A stretch of 30,782 nucleotides of DNA from CTSoil-075 sp964292325 (GCA_964292325.1 CAXYVG010000043.1:1-30782); one strand, 5' to 3'; counted from the stretch's first letter, positions 22,531-30,732 are shown. The notes: generated by a model not told the origin, from the sequence alone. Program-made: numbers and translations.

Positions 22531-22605
22531 CCCATGCCGTAGAGTAGCAAGGATAGAACGATATATTATGATAACAGTTTCGATTCTTCCTTGCTGCTGT
22601 ATGGG
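22531..22605 (+). promoter_or_regulatory. Long hairpin between the 44-aa ORF and vnfE
   Basis: CCCAT...ATGGG closes a fold in which AGTAGCAAGGA (22542-22552) pairs with TCCTTGCTGCT, with AGAA/TTCT and CGA/TCG further inside. No T run follows, so it is likelier an RNA processing or stability element separating structural from cofactor-assembly genes than a terminator. Confidence 0.65.
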
Positions 22606-22625
22606 ATATAGAGAGGAGGAGTATT

Positions 22626-24164
22626 GTGTCTGGTGATAAAAAGTTTTCCGATAGCGTCATATTCCATGGGCATTTGAGTGAATTATATCGCCTTGCTAAA
22701 GAAGGAAAGATTAAAACTACTTTGCAAGGAAGTCATACTCGTCCCTGTAAATTTTGGACAGCAATGAAGGTGCTGAGCGGTATTAAAAATGCCATTGTTA
22801 TTGCTCATGGGCCGAGTGGTTGTGCATATGGCGTAAAGCAAGCTTATAAATTGACTAATTGTCGTAATAGTGGTTCTCCTTATGAGTCGGTTGTTAGTAC
22901 GAATATGGATCAAAAGACTGTGATTTATGGTGGAGAAAAAGAACTAAAAGGTGCCATCTTAGAAGTAAGTGCCAAATATCATCCAGACATTATCGTAGTA
23001 GCAACCAGTTGTGCTTCAGGAATTATTGGTGACAATATCGATGCTGTGGTGCAAAAGATTGAAAAAAAAATTGATGCTGAAATTATGACCATTCATTGCG
23101 AAGGATTTGCAGGAGAATATCGAAGTGGTTTTGATTTAGTTTTTCGGCAAATTGTAAATTTCATGGAAGCGCCCACGCCCAAACGAAAGGCGGAACTTGC
23201 TCATTCCGTAAATATCGTAGGTGGTAAAATGGGACCAGAACGTACTGAAGTAGATACCGATGTAAAAGAACTTATACGTTTGGTAGAAGGTATGGGAGCA
23301 ACAGTGAATGCGGTTATTGCGGGCAACTGTAGTTTGGAAGAACTGAAACGTGCACCAAGTGTTGCTGTAAATTGTACTTTGTGTTTGGATCTTGGTTACA
23401 CGATGGGGAAAGAAATGTTAGAGCGGTATGATACGCCACTGAATTCTACGATTCTTCCTTACGGAATTCGTGCAACAGAAAAATGGCTCAAGGGTGCTGC
23501 AAAGCATTTGGGTATGGAAGCTGAAGCAGAGGCTTTAATTGAAAAAGAGTACAATCATATTAAGGTCGAATTTGAAGAAACCAAAAAATATCTAGAAGGT
23601 AAACTGGCGATTGTCGAAGGACATGATGCTATTAAATCTCTATCTATTGCTCATATGCTAGAATGCGATTTTGGAATGCGTGCTGTAATTTATAATTTCC
23701 ATCCATGGAGTACAGAAGCGCGCGATACGAGTATTGATTATCTGCTGGAAACGGGAATGGACCCAGAAATATTAATTACAAAAGGGACGTTAGCATTTGG
23801 TAAATATGAATCAATGCAACAAACGGAAAAAGAATTACTGGAGTTTGTTGGCAACTTGAGTCCCGATTCGGCAGTTTATTTTGGATCTTCTCTAAGCTTT
23901 CCTAAGATACCAGTTGTTGACTTAAATGCGATATTAAATCGACCCCGTTTTGGTTATCGAGGTGCATTGAAAGTAGCTAAATGCATTAAAACAGCACTGC
24001 AATATGGATTTCGTCCTCGTAGTCCCTTGTCAAAACGGATTGTATTTCCTAAAAATGCAGGTGGGTTATCTTCGGCACAATCTTTAACTCCAAAATTATC
24101 TCAGGATTTACCTGACTGTACAGTATACGCTAGCAAAAGGCGAGGAAGATGTTTCAATGAATAA
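22626..24164 (+). CDS. vnfE: VnfE/NifE-like cofactor assembly scaffold subunit
   Basis: A 512-residue member of the NifD/NifE superfamily, which with VnfN forms the scaffold where the NifB-co precursor matures to the final cofactor. Cysteines expected for the 4Fe-4S cluster are visible at GSHTRPCKFW, GPSGCAYG and ATSCASGIIGDN, and a further one at VNCTLCLDLGY corresponds to the cofactor-site region. It is about 40 residues longer than typical NifE, owing to a C-terminal tail after LQYGFRPRSPLSK that ends CTVYASKRRGRCFNE and holds two cysteines. GTG start with GAGGAGGAG upstream. Named vnfE by position; sequence alone supports NifE-type. Confidence 0.85.
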   Translation: MSGDKKFSDSVIFHGHLSELYRLAKEGKIKTTLQGSHTRPCKFWTAMKVLSGIKNAIVIAHGPSGCAYGVKQAYKLTNCRNSGSPYESVVSTNMDQKTVIYGGEKELKGAILEVSAKYHPDIIVVATSCASGIIGDNIDAVVQKIEKKIDAEIMTIHCEGFAGEYRSGFDLVFRQIVNFMEAPTPKRKAELAHSVNIVGGKMGPERTEVDTDVKELIRLVEGMGATVNAVIAGNCSLEELKRAPSVAVNCTLCLDLGYTMGKEMLERYDTPLNSTILPYGIRATEKWLKGAAKHLGMEAEAEALIEKEYNHIKVEFEETKKYLEGKLAIVEGHDAIKSLSIAHMLECDFGMRAVIYNFHPWSTEARDTSIDYLLETGMDPEILITKGTLAFGKYESMQQTEKELLEFVGNLSPDSAVYFGSSLSFPKIPVVDLNAILNRPRFGYRGALKVAKCIKTALQYGFRPRSPLSKRIVFPKNAGGLSSAQSLTPKLSQDLPDCTVYASKRRGRCFNE

Positions 24165-24202
24165 AATCGCTGTATAGTATGATGCCCAAAGGAGGAAGGA
24201 TT

Positions 24203-25543
24203 ATGTATGATGAACTGAAGTTTGAAGAATGTAATCATAGTAAAGACCCGATTGTAGGATGTGCTCTTGAAGGAGTCGCTAGTGTGATTGCAGGTATTGA
24301 TGATGTGAGTGTTGTCATTCATTCGCCACAAGGTTGTGCAGCAACTGTTGGCAATGCATATGATATTCATGAGATTGATTTTACTCGTCGTAAAATTGGA
24401 TGCACCCGTCTTTTTGAATCCGATATCATTATGGGAGCATCGCAAAAACTAAAGGATATGATTAAAGAAGCTGATAGCACTTTTGGAACGGCAGTGATGT
24501 TTGTCGTTGGTACTTGTGCGGCGGATATTATTGGTGAAGACATTGAGGGAATTTGCAGAAATATGCAATCTCAGGTAAAAGCAAAACTGATTCCGGTTAC
24601 TGCGGGTGGTTTTCGTGGTACTAGTTATGATGGCATTGATATAGGGCTGAGAGCCTTGTTGCCATTTGTTGAAAAAAATAAGGATAAGATCCCTAATAGT
24701 GTGAATATTATTGCCCCGCAAGCGAATTTGAATCCTACGTGGTGGGCCGATCTAAAGTGGGTGACGGATACTCTTGCTTTCTTGGGGATTAAAATACAGG
24801 CTGTGTTACCAAATCATACTTCGTTGAAAGAGTTGGCAGATGCGAGTAAAGCATCCGCAAATATTTTATTAAGTCACGATGTTGGGCATGAATTTGTAGG
24901 ACAAATGCAGCAAATCCATGATATACCACTGATTCTAGATGGAATCCCCTTGCCGATTGGTCTTAAAAATACAGCAACTTGGCTAAGAGCTCTCGGTGTT
25001 TATTTTAAGGTTGAGGATAAGGTGGAAGAGCTCATCGTAGCGGGTGAAGAATTGGTGGTAGATATTTTACGACGACGTGGTTTAATGATTATTCCTCGAT
25101 ATCGTAATTGTAAAATAGCGGTGTCTGGTGATGGGACTATGGGAGTTGGAATGGTCCGGATGTTATTTGAAGAATTAGAAATGATTCCAGAGTTACTCAT
25201 GTTTCGATCAGATAGTCCGCAATTGCGTAATCTTTTACAAAAAGAACTGGATGATCTGGGGATTTCTCCAAGAGTGGTTTTTGCCGCTGATGGCTATCAA
25301 GTGAAGCAAGCACTAAAAGAAGTGGAGATCAATGCAGTACTTGGTTCTGCATGGGAAAAGTATATTGCAGAAGAGCTAGAAATACAGCTTGCTTTTGATG
25401 TACTGAGCCCTACGAATCGGGAAGCGTATCTAGATCGAGCGTATTTTGGTTATGAAGGAATGCTTAATATTTTAGAAACGGTCGCTAATGATTGGGAAAC
25501 GGCATTTCGTTCGAAACAAATTAATTGGGAATCGTGTACATGA
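24203..25543 (+). CDS. vnfN: VnfN/NifN-like cofactor assembly scaffold subunit
   Basis: A 446-residue NifK/NifN superfamily protein, the partner of VnfE. It has cysteines at DPIVGCALEG, SPQGCAATVG and VGTCAADIIGED, three positions where classic NifN keeps only one, so its cluster ligation may differ from that of the Azotobacter scaffold. The C-terminal FGYEGMLNILE is typical of the family. The ATG at 24203 follows AAAGGAGGAAGG; an in-frame ATG at 24179 is less likely. It lies 38 bp after vnfE and 31 bp before nifB. The assignment to N rather than a second E-like protein rests mainly on gene order. Confidence 0.75.
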   Translation: MYDELKFEECNHSKDPIVGCALEGVASVIAGIDDVSVVIHSPQGCAATVGNAYDIHEIDFTRRKIGCTRLFESDIIMGASQKLKDMIKEADSTFGTAVMFVVGTCAADIIGEDIEGICRNMQSQVKAKLIPVTAGGFRGTSYDGIDIGLRALLPFVEKNKDKIPNSVNIIAPQANLNPTWWADLKWVTDTLAFLGIKIQAVLPNHTSLKELADASKASANILLSHDVGHEFVGQMQQIHDIPLILDGIPLPIGLKNTATWLRALGVYFKVEDKVEELIVAGEELVVDILRRRGLMIIPRYRNCKIAVSGDGTMGVGMVRMLFEELEMIPELLMFRSDSPQLRNLLQKELDDLGISPRVVFAADGYQVKQALKEVEINAVLGSAWEKYIAEELEIQLAFDVLSPTNREAYLDRAYFGYEGMLNILETVANDWETAFRSKQINWESCT

Positions 25544-25574
25544 TAATGATATAAGAAGTTTGAGGTGAAGCAAT

Positions 25575-26849
25575 ATGAAATGTCCAGGTTTAGTAGCTGA
25601 AAAAACAGAAACAATGACTGCTGCGATGTTGGAAAAAACGCAGAAGCATCCATGTTATTCTTTTGATGCTCATCAAAAATTTGCGAGGATGCATTTACCG
25701 GTTGCTCCGTATTGTAATATTAGTTGCAATTATTGTAACCGAAAATTTGATTGCGTCAATGAGAGCCGCCCAGGTGTCACAAGTGAAATACTTACACCGC
25801 AAGCTGCAAAGGATAAATTTATACGTGTTAAAGAACAAATTGGTCAACTTAGTGTAGTGGGGATTGCAGGACCTGGTGATGCTTTAGCGGATTGGGAAAA
25901 TACACGAGAAACAATCCGGTTAATTCGTGAAATTGATCCGCAAATGGTATTTTGCTTATCGACAAATGGATTATTGTTACCGGAATATGCACAAGAAATT
26001 ATAGACTTAGGCGTAACTCATGTAACGGTTACTGTAAATTGTCTAGATAGTGCCATTGGAGCAAAAATTTATAAACATATTAATTATAAGGGGCATCATT
26101 ACGAAGGGGAAGATGGTGTAAAGATTTTAATAGAAAATCAGTTAGCTGGCATTGCCTTATTGACAGCTCAAGGGATTGTTGTAAAAGTTAATATTGTGAT
26201 GCTAAATGGCATTAATGATCATCATATCCCGGAAGTTGTGAAAAAAGCAAAAGAACTTGGCGTTTATATTACCAATATTATGCCATTGATCCCGGCTTCG
26301 GGCAGTGTTTTTGAAAATTTTCCGCAAACAGCAATGAAAGATGTGAATGAGATGCGAAATTTATGTGAGGTTGATGTTATGCAAATGCGTCACTGTAAGC
26401 AATGTCGTGCAGATGCCATTGGATTACTAGACGAAGATCGATCGCCAGAATTTCGAGATAAGCAACTGCAGGTAGAAACATTACCCAATACTAAACAAGA
26501 AGAACAACTAAAAAAAATTAAAGTTGCTGTTACTTCGAAACAAGGGAAATTAGTGAATTTACATTTTGGTCATGCGAAGGAATTTTTGATTTATGAAATA
26601 GCAGGGACAGAAACTTCCTTTTTAGAAACTCGATCGGCTGATCAATATTGCTTGGGAAATGAAGAGTGTGATGAAGAGGACTCTCGTCGAGATAAGTTGA
26701 TTGATGTGATTGCGGATTGTGATGCATTGCTTACGATGAGGATTGGTTACCATGCTGAGAAAAAGCTACTTGAACGTGATATTGTGAGTGTGGAATATTG
26801 TTATACAGTTGAGCAAGGTTTGAAATTTGTGCAACAGCAGCTTATGTAA
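25575..26849 (+). CDS. nifB: Nitrogenase cofactor biosynthesis protein NifB (with NifX-like tail)
   Basis: A 424-residue radical SAM enzyme that builds the 8Fe-9S-carbide NifB cofactor common to Mo, V and Fe nitrogenases. The SAM-cluster motif is Cys47/Cys51/Cys54 (YCNISCNYC), followed by NRKFDC and ESRPGVTSEIL; Cys274 and Cys277 (RHCKQCRADAIG) belong to the additional cluster-binding region. From about residue 314 a NifX/NafY-type cofactor-binding domain follows (KIKVAVTSKQG, LHFGHAKEFLIYEI). The two-domain form is common in bacteria. AGGTGAAG precedes the ATG. Its presence in the operon makes the V-nitrogenase island self-sufficient for the cofactor core. Confidence 0.95.
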   Translation: MKCPGLVAEKTETMTAAMLEKTQKHPCYSFDAHQKFARMHLPVAPYCNISCNYCNRKFDCVNESRPGVTSEILTPQAAKDKFIRVKEQIGQLSVVGIAGPGDALADWENTRETIRLIREIDPQMVFCLSTNGLLLPEYAQEIIDLGVTHVTVTVNCLDSAIGAKIYKHINYKGHHYEGEDGVKILIENQLAGIALLTAQGIVVKVNIVMLNGINDHHIPEVVKKAKELGVYITNIMPLIPASGSVFENFPQTAMKDVNEMRNLCEVDVMQMRHCKQCRADAIGLLDEDRSPEFRDKQLQVETLPNTKQEEQLKKIKVAVTSKQGKLVNLHFGHAKEFLIYEIAGTETSFLETRSADQYCLGNEECDEEDSRRDKLIDVIADCDALLTMRIGYHAEKKLLERDIVSVEYCYTVEQGLKFVQQQLM

Positions 26850-26883
26850 CATATGGTGAAAAATAGAAGGGAGAGTGACAGAG

Positions 26884-27972
26884 ATGAAACAAATGGTAAT
26901 GGTGGTCGATCAGACAGTAAACGAAGCATTGCGCTTAGGCATGTCTATTGAGACTATTAAAATGATGATACCTTTTTTGAAAAAATATTCAATTGAAACC
27001 GTTGATGTATCGCTACGTCATTTGCAAAAATATGGTGGTAGTTTAAGCCGAGCTTTTGCATTGCCGTTATTGCGTTGTAAAATTCGATCTTCTCTTGAAG
27101 AAGTAGCGCAAGTCAAACAGATGGGATTCTCAAGAGTAGTAGTTACTTGGTATCATCAGTCACAAAATTCATCATTGGATCAGTTGGCAGATGTATTAGC
27201 TGAAGTTCAAAAATTTGCGCAAGAGAGTTACCTGTGTATTATAAATGCCTCTGACTTTTCTGTTGCTGAGCTAGCTTGCTATTGGACATTGTTACGTCGT
27301 TATAAAGTGAAGCGATTTATTTATCAAGATAAAGCGAGTAGTATAGAGCCATTTACTGTTTGTCAAAATATGGATACGCTGCGCCGAAGCGTACCTTGTC
27401 CTATAGAATTTCATGGACATAATGCCTATGGATTGGCTACAGCCAATAGTTTGGCTGCGCTGAGATCGGGTGCCTCCTATGTAGCAACTGCAGTGAGTGG
27501 AATTGGAGTGCCAAATCATGCAGCCATGGAAGAAGTTTTGATGGCGGTAAAACATTTGTGGAAGCAAGACCAAGTGGTATCAGGAAGCTCGTTGACGGCA
27601 GATTGTATGGAGATATTATCACATATGGGGATCAGCTTACCGATCGATAAGGCTCTTATTGGACGCGGTGTATTCGCCCATGAATCTGGCATACATGTGG
27701 ATGGTGTTACTAAAAATCCGTTAATTTATGAAGTGATTCAGCCTGAAGAAGTCGGGCAAAGAAGGCAATTGGTGATTGGCAAGCATTCTGGAACTGCTTC
27801 TCTTAAAGTGAAATTTTTGCAATGGAATCTAGAGTTATCGCAAGAAGAAGCGACAGGGATGCTCGAAAAAGTGAGGAAAATTGCATCTTTACAAAAAAGT
27901 TCGCTATCTGATTTGCAATTGCATCAACTGTATTGGACGAGAAATCAAATCAATGAAAACCAAATTGGGTAG
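26884..27972 (+). CDS. nifV: Homocitrate synthase, omega-type subunit (copy 2)
   Basis: A 362-residue paralogue of the protein at 13435-14499, with the same design. The N-terminal barrel has VVDQTVNEALRLG where catalytic homologues have DTTxRDGEQ, and the C-terminal region carries DKALIGRGVFAHESGIHVDG and GKHSGTASLK. Unlike copy 1 it keeps the His-Gly-His metal-like motif (EFHGHNAYGLATANS). It probably forms a heteromeric homocitrate synthase with the alpha subunit 28 bp downstream. The ATG at 26884 was preferred to a GTG at 26875 because GGGAGAG lies 9 bp upstream. It is the penultimate nif gene of the vnf operon, 34 bp after nifB. Confidence 0.85.
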   Translation: MKQMVMVVDQTVNEALRLGMSIETIKMMIPFLKKYSIETVDVSLRHLQKYGGSLSRAFALPLLRCKIRSSLEEVAQVKQMGFSRVVVTWYHQSQNSSLDQLADVLAEVQKFAQESYLCIINASDFSVAELACYWTLLRRYKVKRFIYQDKASSIEPFTVCQNMDTLRRSVPCPIEFHGHNAYGLATANSLAALRSGASYVATAVSGIGVPNHAAMEEVLMAVKHLWKQDQVVSGSSLTADCMEILSHMGISLPIDKALIGRGVFAHESGIHVDGVTKNPLIYEVIQPEEVGQRRQLVIGKHSGTASLKVKFLQWNLELSQEEATGMLEKVRKIASLQKSSLSDLQLHQLYWTRNQINENQIG

Positions 27973-28000
27973 TGATCAGGAACATAGGAGGGGATTTATC

Positions 28001-28864
28001 GTGGGTCGTAAGAATGGATTCCAAATCATTGATACTACCTTTCGGGACGGCGAACAGTCAGCGGGAGTTGTTTTTTCTGCAGAAGAAAAAATCAAAATGG
28101 CAACGGCTCTTGATCGTGCTGGTGTTGCTTGGATTGAGGCAGGTATACCAGCAATGGGCATCGAAGAACAAGAAACGCTACGAACACTGTTAGGGTTACC
28201 GTTACGAGCGACGTTGATTGCTTGGAATCGAGCAGAACTGGAAGACATTCGTACATCTATATCTTGTGGTTTTTCGTGCATTCATATCTCATTACCTGTA
28301 TCGGATTTGCATATTTCGCAAAAATTAAAAAAGGATCGAGAATGGATTCTAAAACGCTTGAAACTGGCATTGCAATTTGCTCAAAGTTATGGTTGTTCTA
28401 TTACGGTAGGAGCAGAAGATACTTCGCGAGCTGATCCTGAATTTTTTCTGCAATTTGCCGAGGTTGCTGCTCAGTTTGGGGTTATGAGAATTCGGTTTGC
28501 TGATACAGTAGGTTGTCTAGATCCGCTTACAACATTTGATCGTCTGCAAGACTTAGTACGGCGGTGTCCCTTGCCAATTGAATTTCATGGTCATAATGAT
28601 TTTGGTTTGGCTACAGCTAATACGTTAGCGGCCTTTCAAGCTGGGGTTGCTTTTGCAAGTGTTACCTTAGCGGGGATTGGTGAAAGAGCGGGAAATGCAT
28701 CCTTGGAAGAAGTGGTAGCTTCTTTAGAAAAAATTTATAGATATCATTGTGGAGTTGATTTTAGTAAATTAAATGCATTAGCAGATTTAGTTGCGCAGGC
28801 AAGTGATAGACCATTATTTCCTTATCGGCCTGTAGTTGGTGAAAACTGTCGAATGATAATGTAG
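28001..28864 (+). CDS. nifV: Homocitrate synthase, catalytic alpha subunit (copy 2)
   Basis: A 287-residue catalytic barrel: DTTFRDGEQSAG (residues 11-22), GAEDTSRADPEF, and EFHGHNDFGLATANT with GIGERAGNASLEEV. It lacks the C-terminal subdomain found in the omega subunit. GTG start with AGGAGGGG 7 bp upstream; the longer frame that begins at 27881 overlaps nifV-omega2 and is rejected. It supplies homocitrate for FeV-co, and homocitrate is needed for the V cofactor as for FeMo-co. Compared with alpha1, protein similarity is high but third codon positions differ freely, so the duplication is old. Confidence 0.9.
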   Translation: MGRKNGFQIIDTTFRDGEQSAGVVFSAEEKIKMATALDRAGVAWIEAGIPAMGIEEQETLRTLLGLPLRATLIAWNRAELEDIRTSISCGFSCIHISLPVSDLHISQKLKKDREWILKRLKLALQFAQSYGCSITVGAEDTSRADPEFFLQFAEVAAQFGVMRIRFADTVGCLDPLTTFDRLQDLVRRCPLPIEFHGHNDFGLATANTLAAFQAGVAFASVTLAGIGERAGNASLEEVVASLEKIYRYHCGVDFSKLNALADLVAQASDRPLFPYRPVVGENCRMIM

Positions 28865-28889
28865 GAATTGGGAAAAGGGGAAATATATC

Positions 28890-29435
28890 ATGAAGAAAGA
28901 GTTTCGACATTATTTTGCCTATGGTTCCAATATGAATCTAGTGCAAATGGATGAAAGATGTTCGAGTGCTAAGGTGCTTGGTATTGCTCGTTTACCTAAT
29001 CACAGAGTTGAATTTTATGGATATTCTAAGGTTTGGGATGGAGCCCAAGAAACCGTGATTCCGGAAGTTGGATCCGACGTTTGGGGTGTATTATATGAAC
29101 TGCAATTTTATGATTGTGATCAATTAGATGCATATGAAGATGCACGTCTTGATGGGACGGGGGCGTATTTTCACTATCCAGTAGATGTAATTGATGGAGA
29201 ACGAAAAATCATTGATGCGATGATTTATAAAAAAGATACATTGGGAGAAGCCAAACCGCCTAGTACGGAATATTTGAATTTTATTTTACAAGGAGCCAAA
29301 GAGCAAGGGTTACCAGATGAGTATATAAAACTGTTGGAAAATAAAACAACAAAACCTGCTTCTTATGCGGTGCCGGTTATAAAAAAATCAAATTTTGATT
29401 GGATTAGTGCAACTTGTGGTGATTGTGGTCAATAA
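28890..29435 (+). CDS. Gamma-glutamylcyclotransferase-like protein
   Basis: A 181-residue GGCT/AIG2-fold protein. The substrate-binding loop YFAYGSNMN (residues 8-16) is followed by VWGVLYEL and DQLDAYED, which holds the acidic residue used for catalysis in this family. Typical members release 5-oxoproline from gamma-glutamyl peptides. The C-terminal ~35 residues end CGDCGQ, a CXXC pair not typical of the core fold. It begins 25 bp after nifV-alpha2 with AAAAGGGG upstream and ends at a terminator, so it appears to be the last gene of the vnf operon. Its contribution to nitrogen fixation is unknown. Confidence 0.8.
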   Translation: MKKEFRHYFAYGSNMNLVQMDERCSSAKVLGIARLPNHRVEFYGYSKVWDGAQETVIPEVGSDVWGVLYELQFYDCDQLDAYEDARLDGTGAYFHYPVDVIDGERKIIDAMIYKKDTLGEAKPPSTEYLNFILQGAKEQGLPDEYIKLLENKTTKPASYAVPVIKKSNFDWISATCGDCGQ

Positions 29436-29451
29436 GTGCTTATATAATAAA

Positions 29452-29504
29452 AAAACCTCCTAGAGAAATACAGTTCTTAAACCGTGTTTACTCTAGGAGG
29501 TTTT
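29452..29504. terminator. Terminator at the end of the vnf operon
   Basis: A perfect 14-bp stem (29452-29465 with 29491-29504) with a 25-nt loop and T/A runs on both sides. It lies between the cyclotransferase gene (+) and the convergent regulator gene (-) and can serve both. Confidence 0.85.
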
Positions 29505-29512
29505 ATTTTACC

Positions 29513-30448
29513 TTAAATTTCTGCTACGATGGTGCCCATATTGGAGATATCATAACCACCTAAGTTGACTACTTCTTTCTGGAATTTTGGACATCGTAAA
29601 ATAGCAAGTAGAGATTGAAAGTGTGGTTGCTCCATATTTTTCGTTAATGCAACTAAATCAAATTGTTCTTTATGTAGCGGAATGAACTCTACATATTGTA
29701 CTTGCATTGCTGCCTTTTCTATTCCAAGACCTACATCGGCTTCGCCGCGTGCGACGCAACTAGCAACAGCTAAGTGGTTTCTTTCTTCCCGGTCATATCC
29801 TTGTATCTGTTCGGGATTTATATCTAACCTGCGTAGCTTTTCATCTAATAAAACTCTTGTTCCTGTACTACGTTCGCGATTGACGAAGTGTACATCAGGG
29901 CGGGTTAAATCAGACCAGTCGTGAATGTTTTTGGGATTACCGGGCGCTACATAAAATCCTTCAATACGGTACGCCATATTAATAATCGAAACTTTTTGGC
30001 CTGGTAAATAGCAACGTACATAAGGTGTATTGTATTCGTCGTTGTCTCCATCCCATAGATGGGCTGTGGTGATATCGGCAGCGTGATTATATAAAGCGGT
30101 TAAGCCACTGATGCTTTCAATATGGCGACGTAACACTCGTATGTTTCGTGTTCGCTTTTCTAAATGATAAGCAAGTGCATCTAAGATGACATCTTGTCCG
30201 CAAATCACTAGTTCAGTGTGCTGATCCAGATGGTGATCAGGTTGAGTTTCTACTAAGCAAGGTAGTGCGGTATCGCCACTTCTGGCTTTACGTTTATACT
30301 CTTCAAAGTCTTTACTTTCAATTCGCATACTTCTTCCGATCCGGTAAGCAACTAAATCGCCACGTTTGATTAACTCATAAACGGTATAACGCGATATTTT
30401 TAATACTTTCGCTACTTCTTCGGGTGTATATAAAAGTTCATCTGACAT
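29513..30448 (-). CDS. HTH transcriptional regulator with PBP-like sensor domain
   Basis: A 311-residue regulator. Residues 6-55 are an excisionase/MerR-like helix-turn-helix (YTPEEVAKVLKISRYTVYEL, then RIGRSMRIESKDFEEYKR). Residues about 80-300 are a periplasmic-binding-protein-like domain without a signal peptide (LYNHAADITTAHLWDG, VNRERSTGTRVLLDEKL, VARGEADVGLGIEKAA). The domain is known from regulators and MoeA-type proteins linked to molybdate or tungstate, so an oxyanion or cofactor ligand is plausible. GGAGG precedes the ATG. It is divergent from the promoter at 30562-30587 and next to the V-nitrogenase genes, so it may regulate metal use; this is inference. Confidence 0.8.
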   Translation of the reverse strand: MSDELLYTPEEVAKVLKISRYTVYELIKRGDLVAYRIGRSMRIESKDFEEYKRKARSGDTALPCLVETQPDHHLDQHTELVICGQDVILDALAYHLEKRTRNIRVLRRHIESISGLTALYNHAADITTAHLWDGDNDEYNTPYVRCYLPGQKVSIINMAYRIEGFYVAPGNPKNIHDWSDLTRPDVHFVNRERSTGTRVLLDEKLRRLDINPEQIQGYDREERNHLAVASCVARGEADVGLGIEKAAMQVQYVEFIPLHKEQFDLVALTKNMEQPHFQSLLAILRCPKFQKEVVNLGGYDISNMGTIVAEI

Positions 30449-30520
30449 GTAAGATTACCTCCACAAGATAAGTGTACTTATATCATACTGTATCTTGCGT
30501 GGTTTCTCAATAGATTATTA

Positions 30521-30630
30521 TGTTTAATTTGATTTAGTTTGTTTTATAATGCAAAAAAATGTTGACAAACCATTATAAAACGATTAAGATTAAACTAGAT
30601 CAACAGAACCAAACTAAATACAATTAAACA
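30521..30630. promoter_or_regulatory. Promoter bracketed by two nested inverted repeats
   Basis: Outer arms of 21 bp (30521-30541 and 30610-30630) match at 19 of 21 positions as an inverted repeat. Inner arms GTTTTATAATG (30541-30551) and CATTATAAAAC (30571-30581) match perfectly. A promoter, TTGACA (30562-30567), 17-bp spacer, TAAGAT (30585-30590), sits between and across them. This looks like an operator array for the adjacent HTH-PBP regulator. Confidence 0.65.
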
Positions 30631-30731
30631 AAACAGATAACTGGAAGGTTCTGGTTTTAATGGAATAAAAATAAGAGTAGATAAGCAAAGAGGCTTACTA
30701 AGTGCGAAGGCATTGGTAAGTCTCTTTATTT
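30604..30731 (+). other. Leader transcript of an unseen gene, ending at a terminator
   Basis: From the promoter at 30562 the transcript would contain CAGAACC (30604-30610) pairing with GGTTCTG (30647-30653). It then meets an intrinsic terminator with arms AAAGAGGCTTACTAA (30687-30701) and TTGGTAAGTCTCTTT (30713-30727), followed by ATTTA. No CDS is seen before the intron-like sequence starts. Confidence 0.5.
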
Positions 30732-30732
30732 A

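Noticed and set aside
27881..28000. N-terminal extension of nifV-alpha2
   Set aside because: It overlaps the end of nifV-omega2 out of frame; the GTG at 28001 has AGGAGGGG and gives the family N-terminus.
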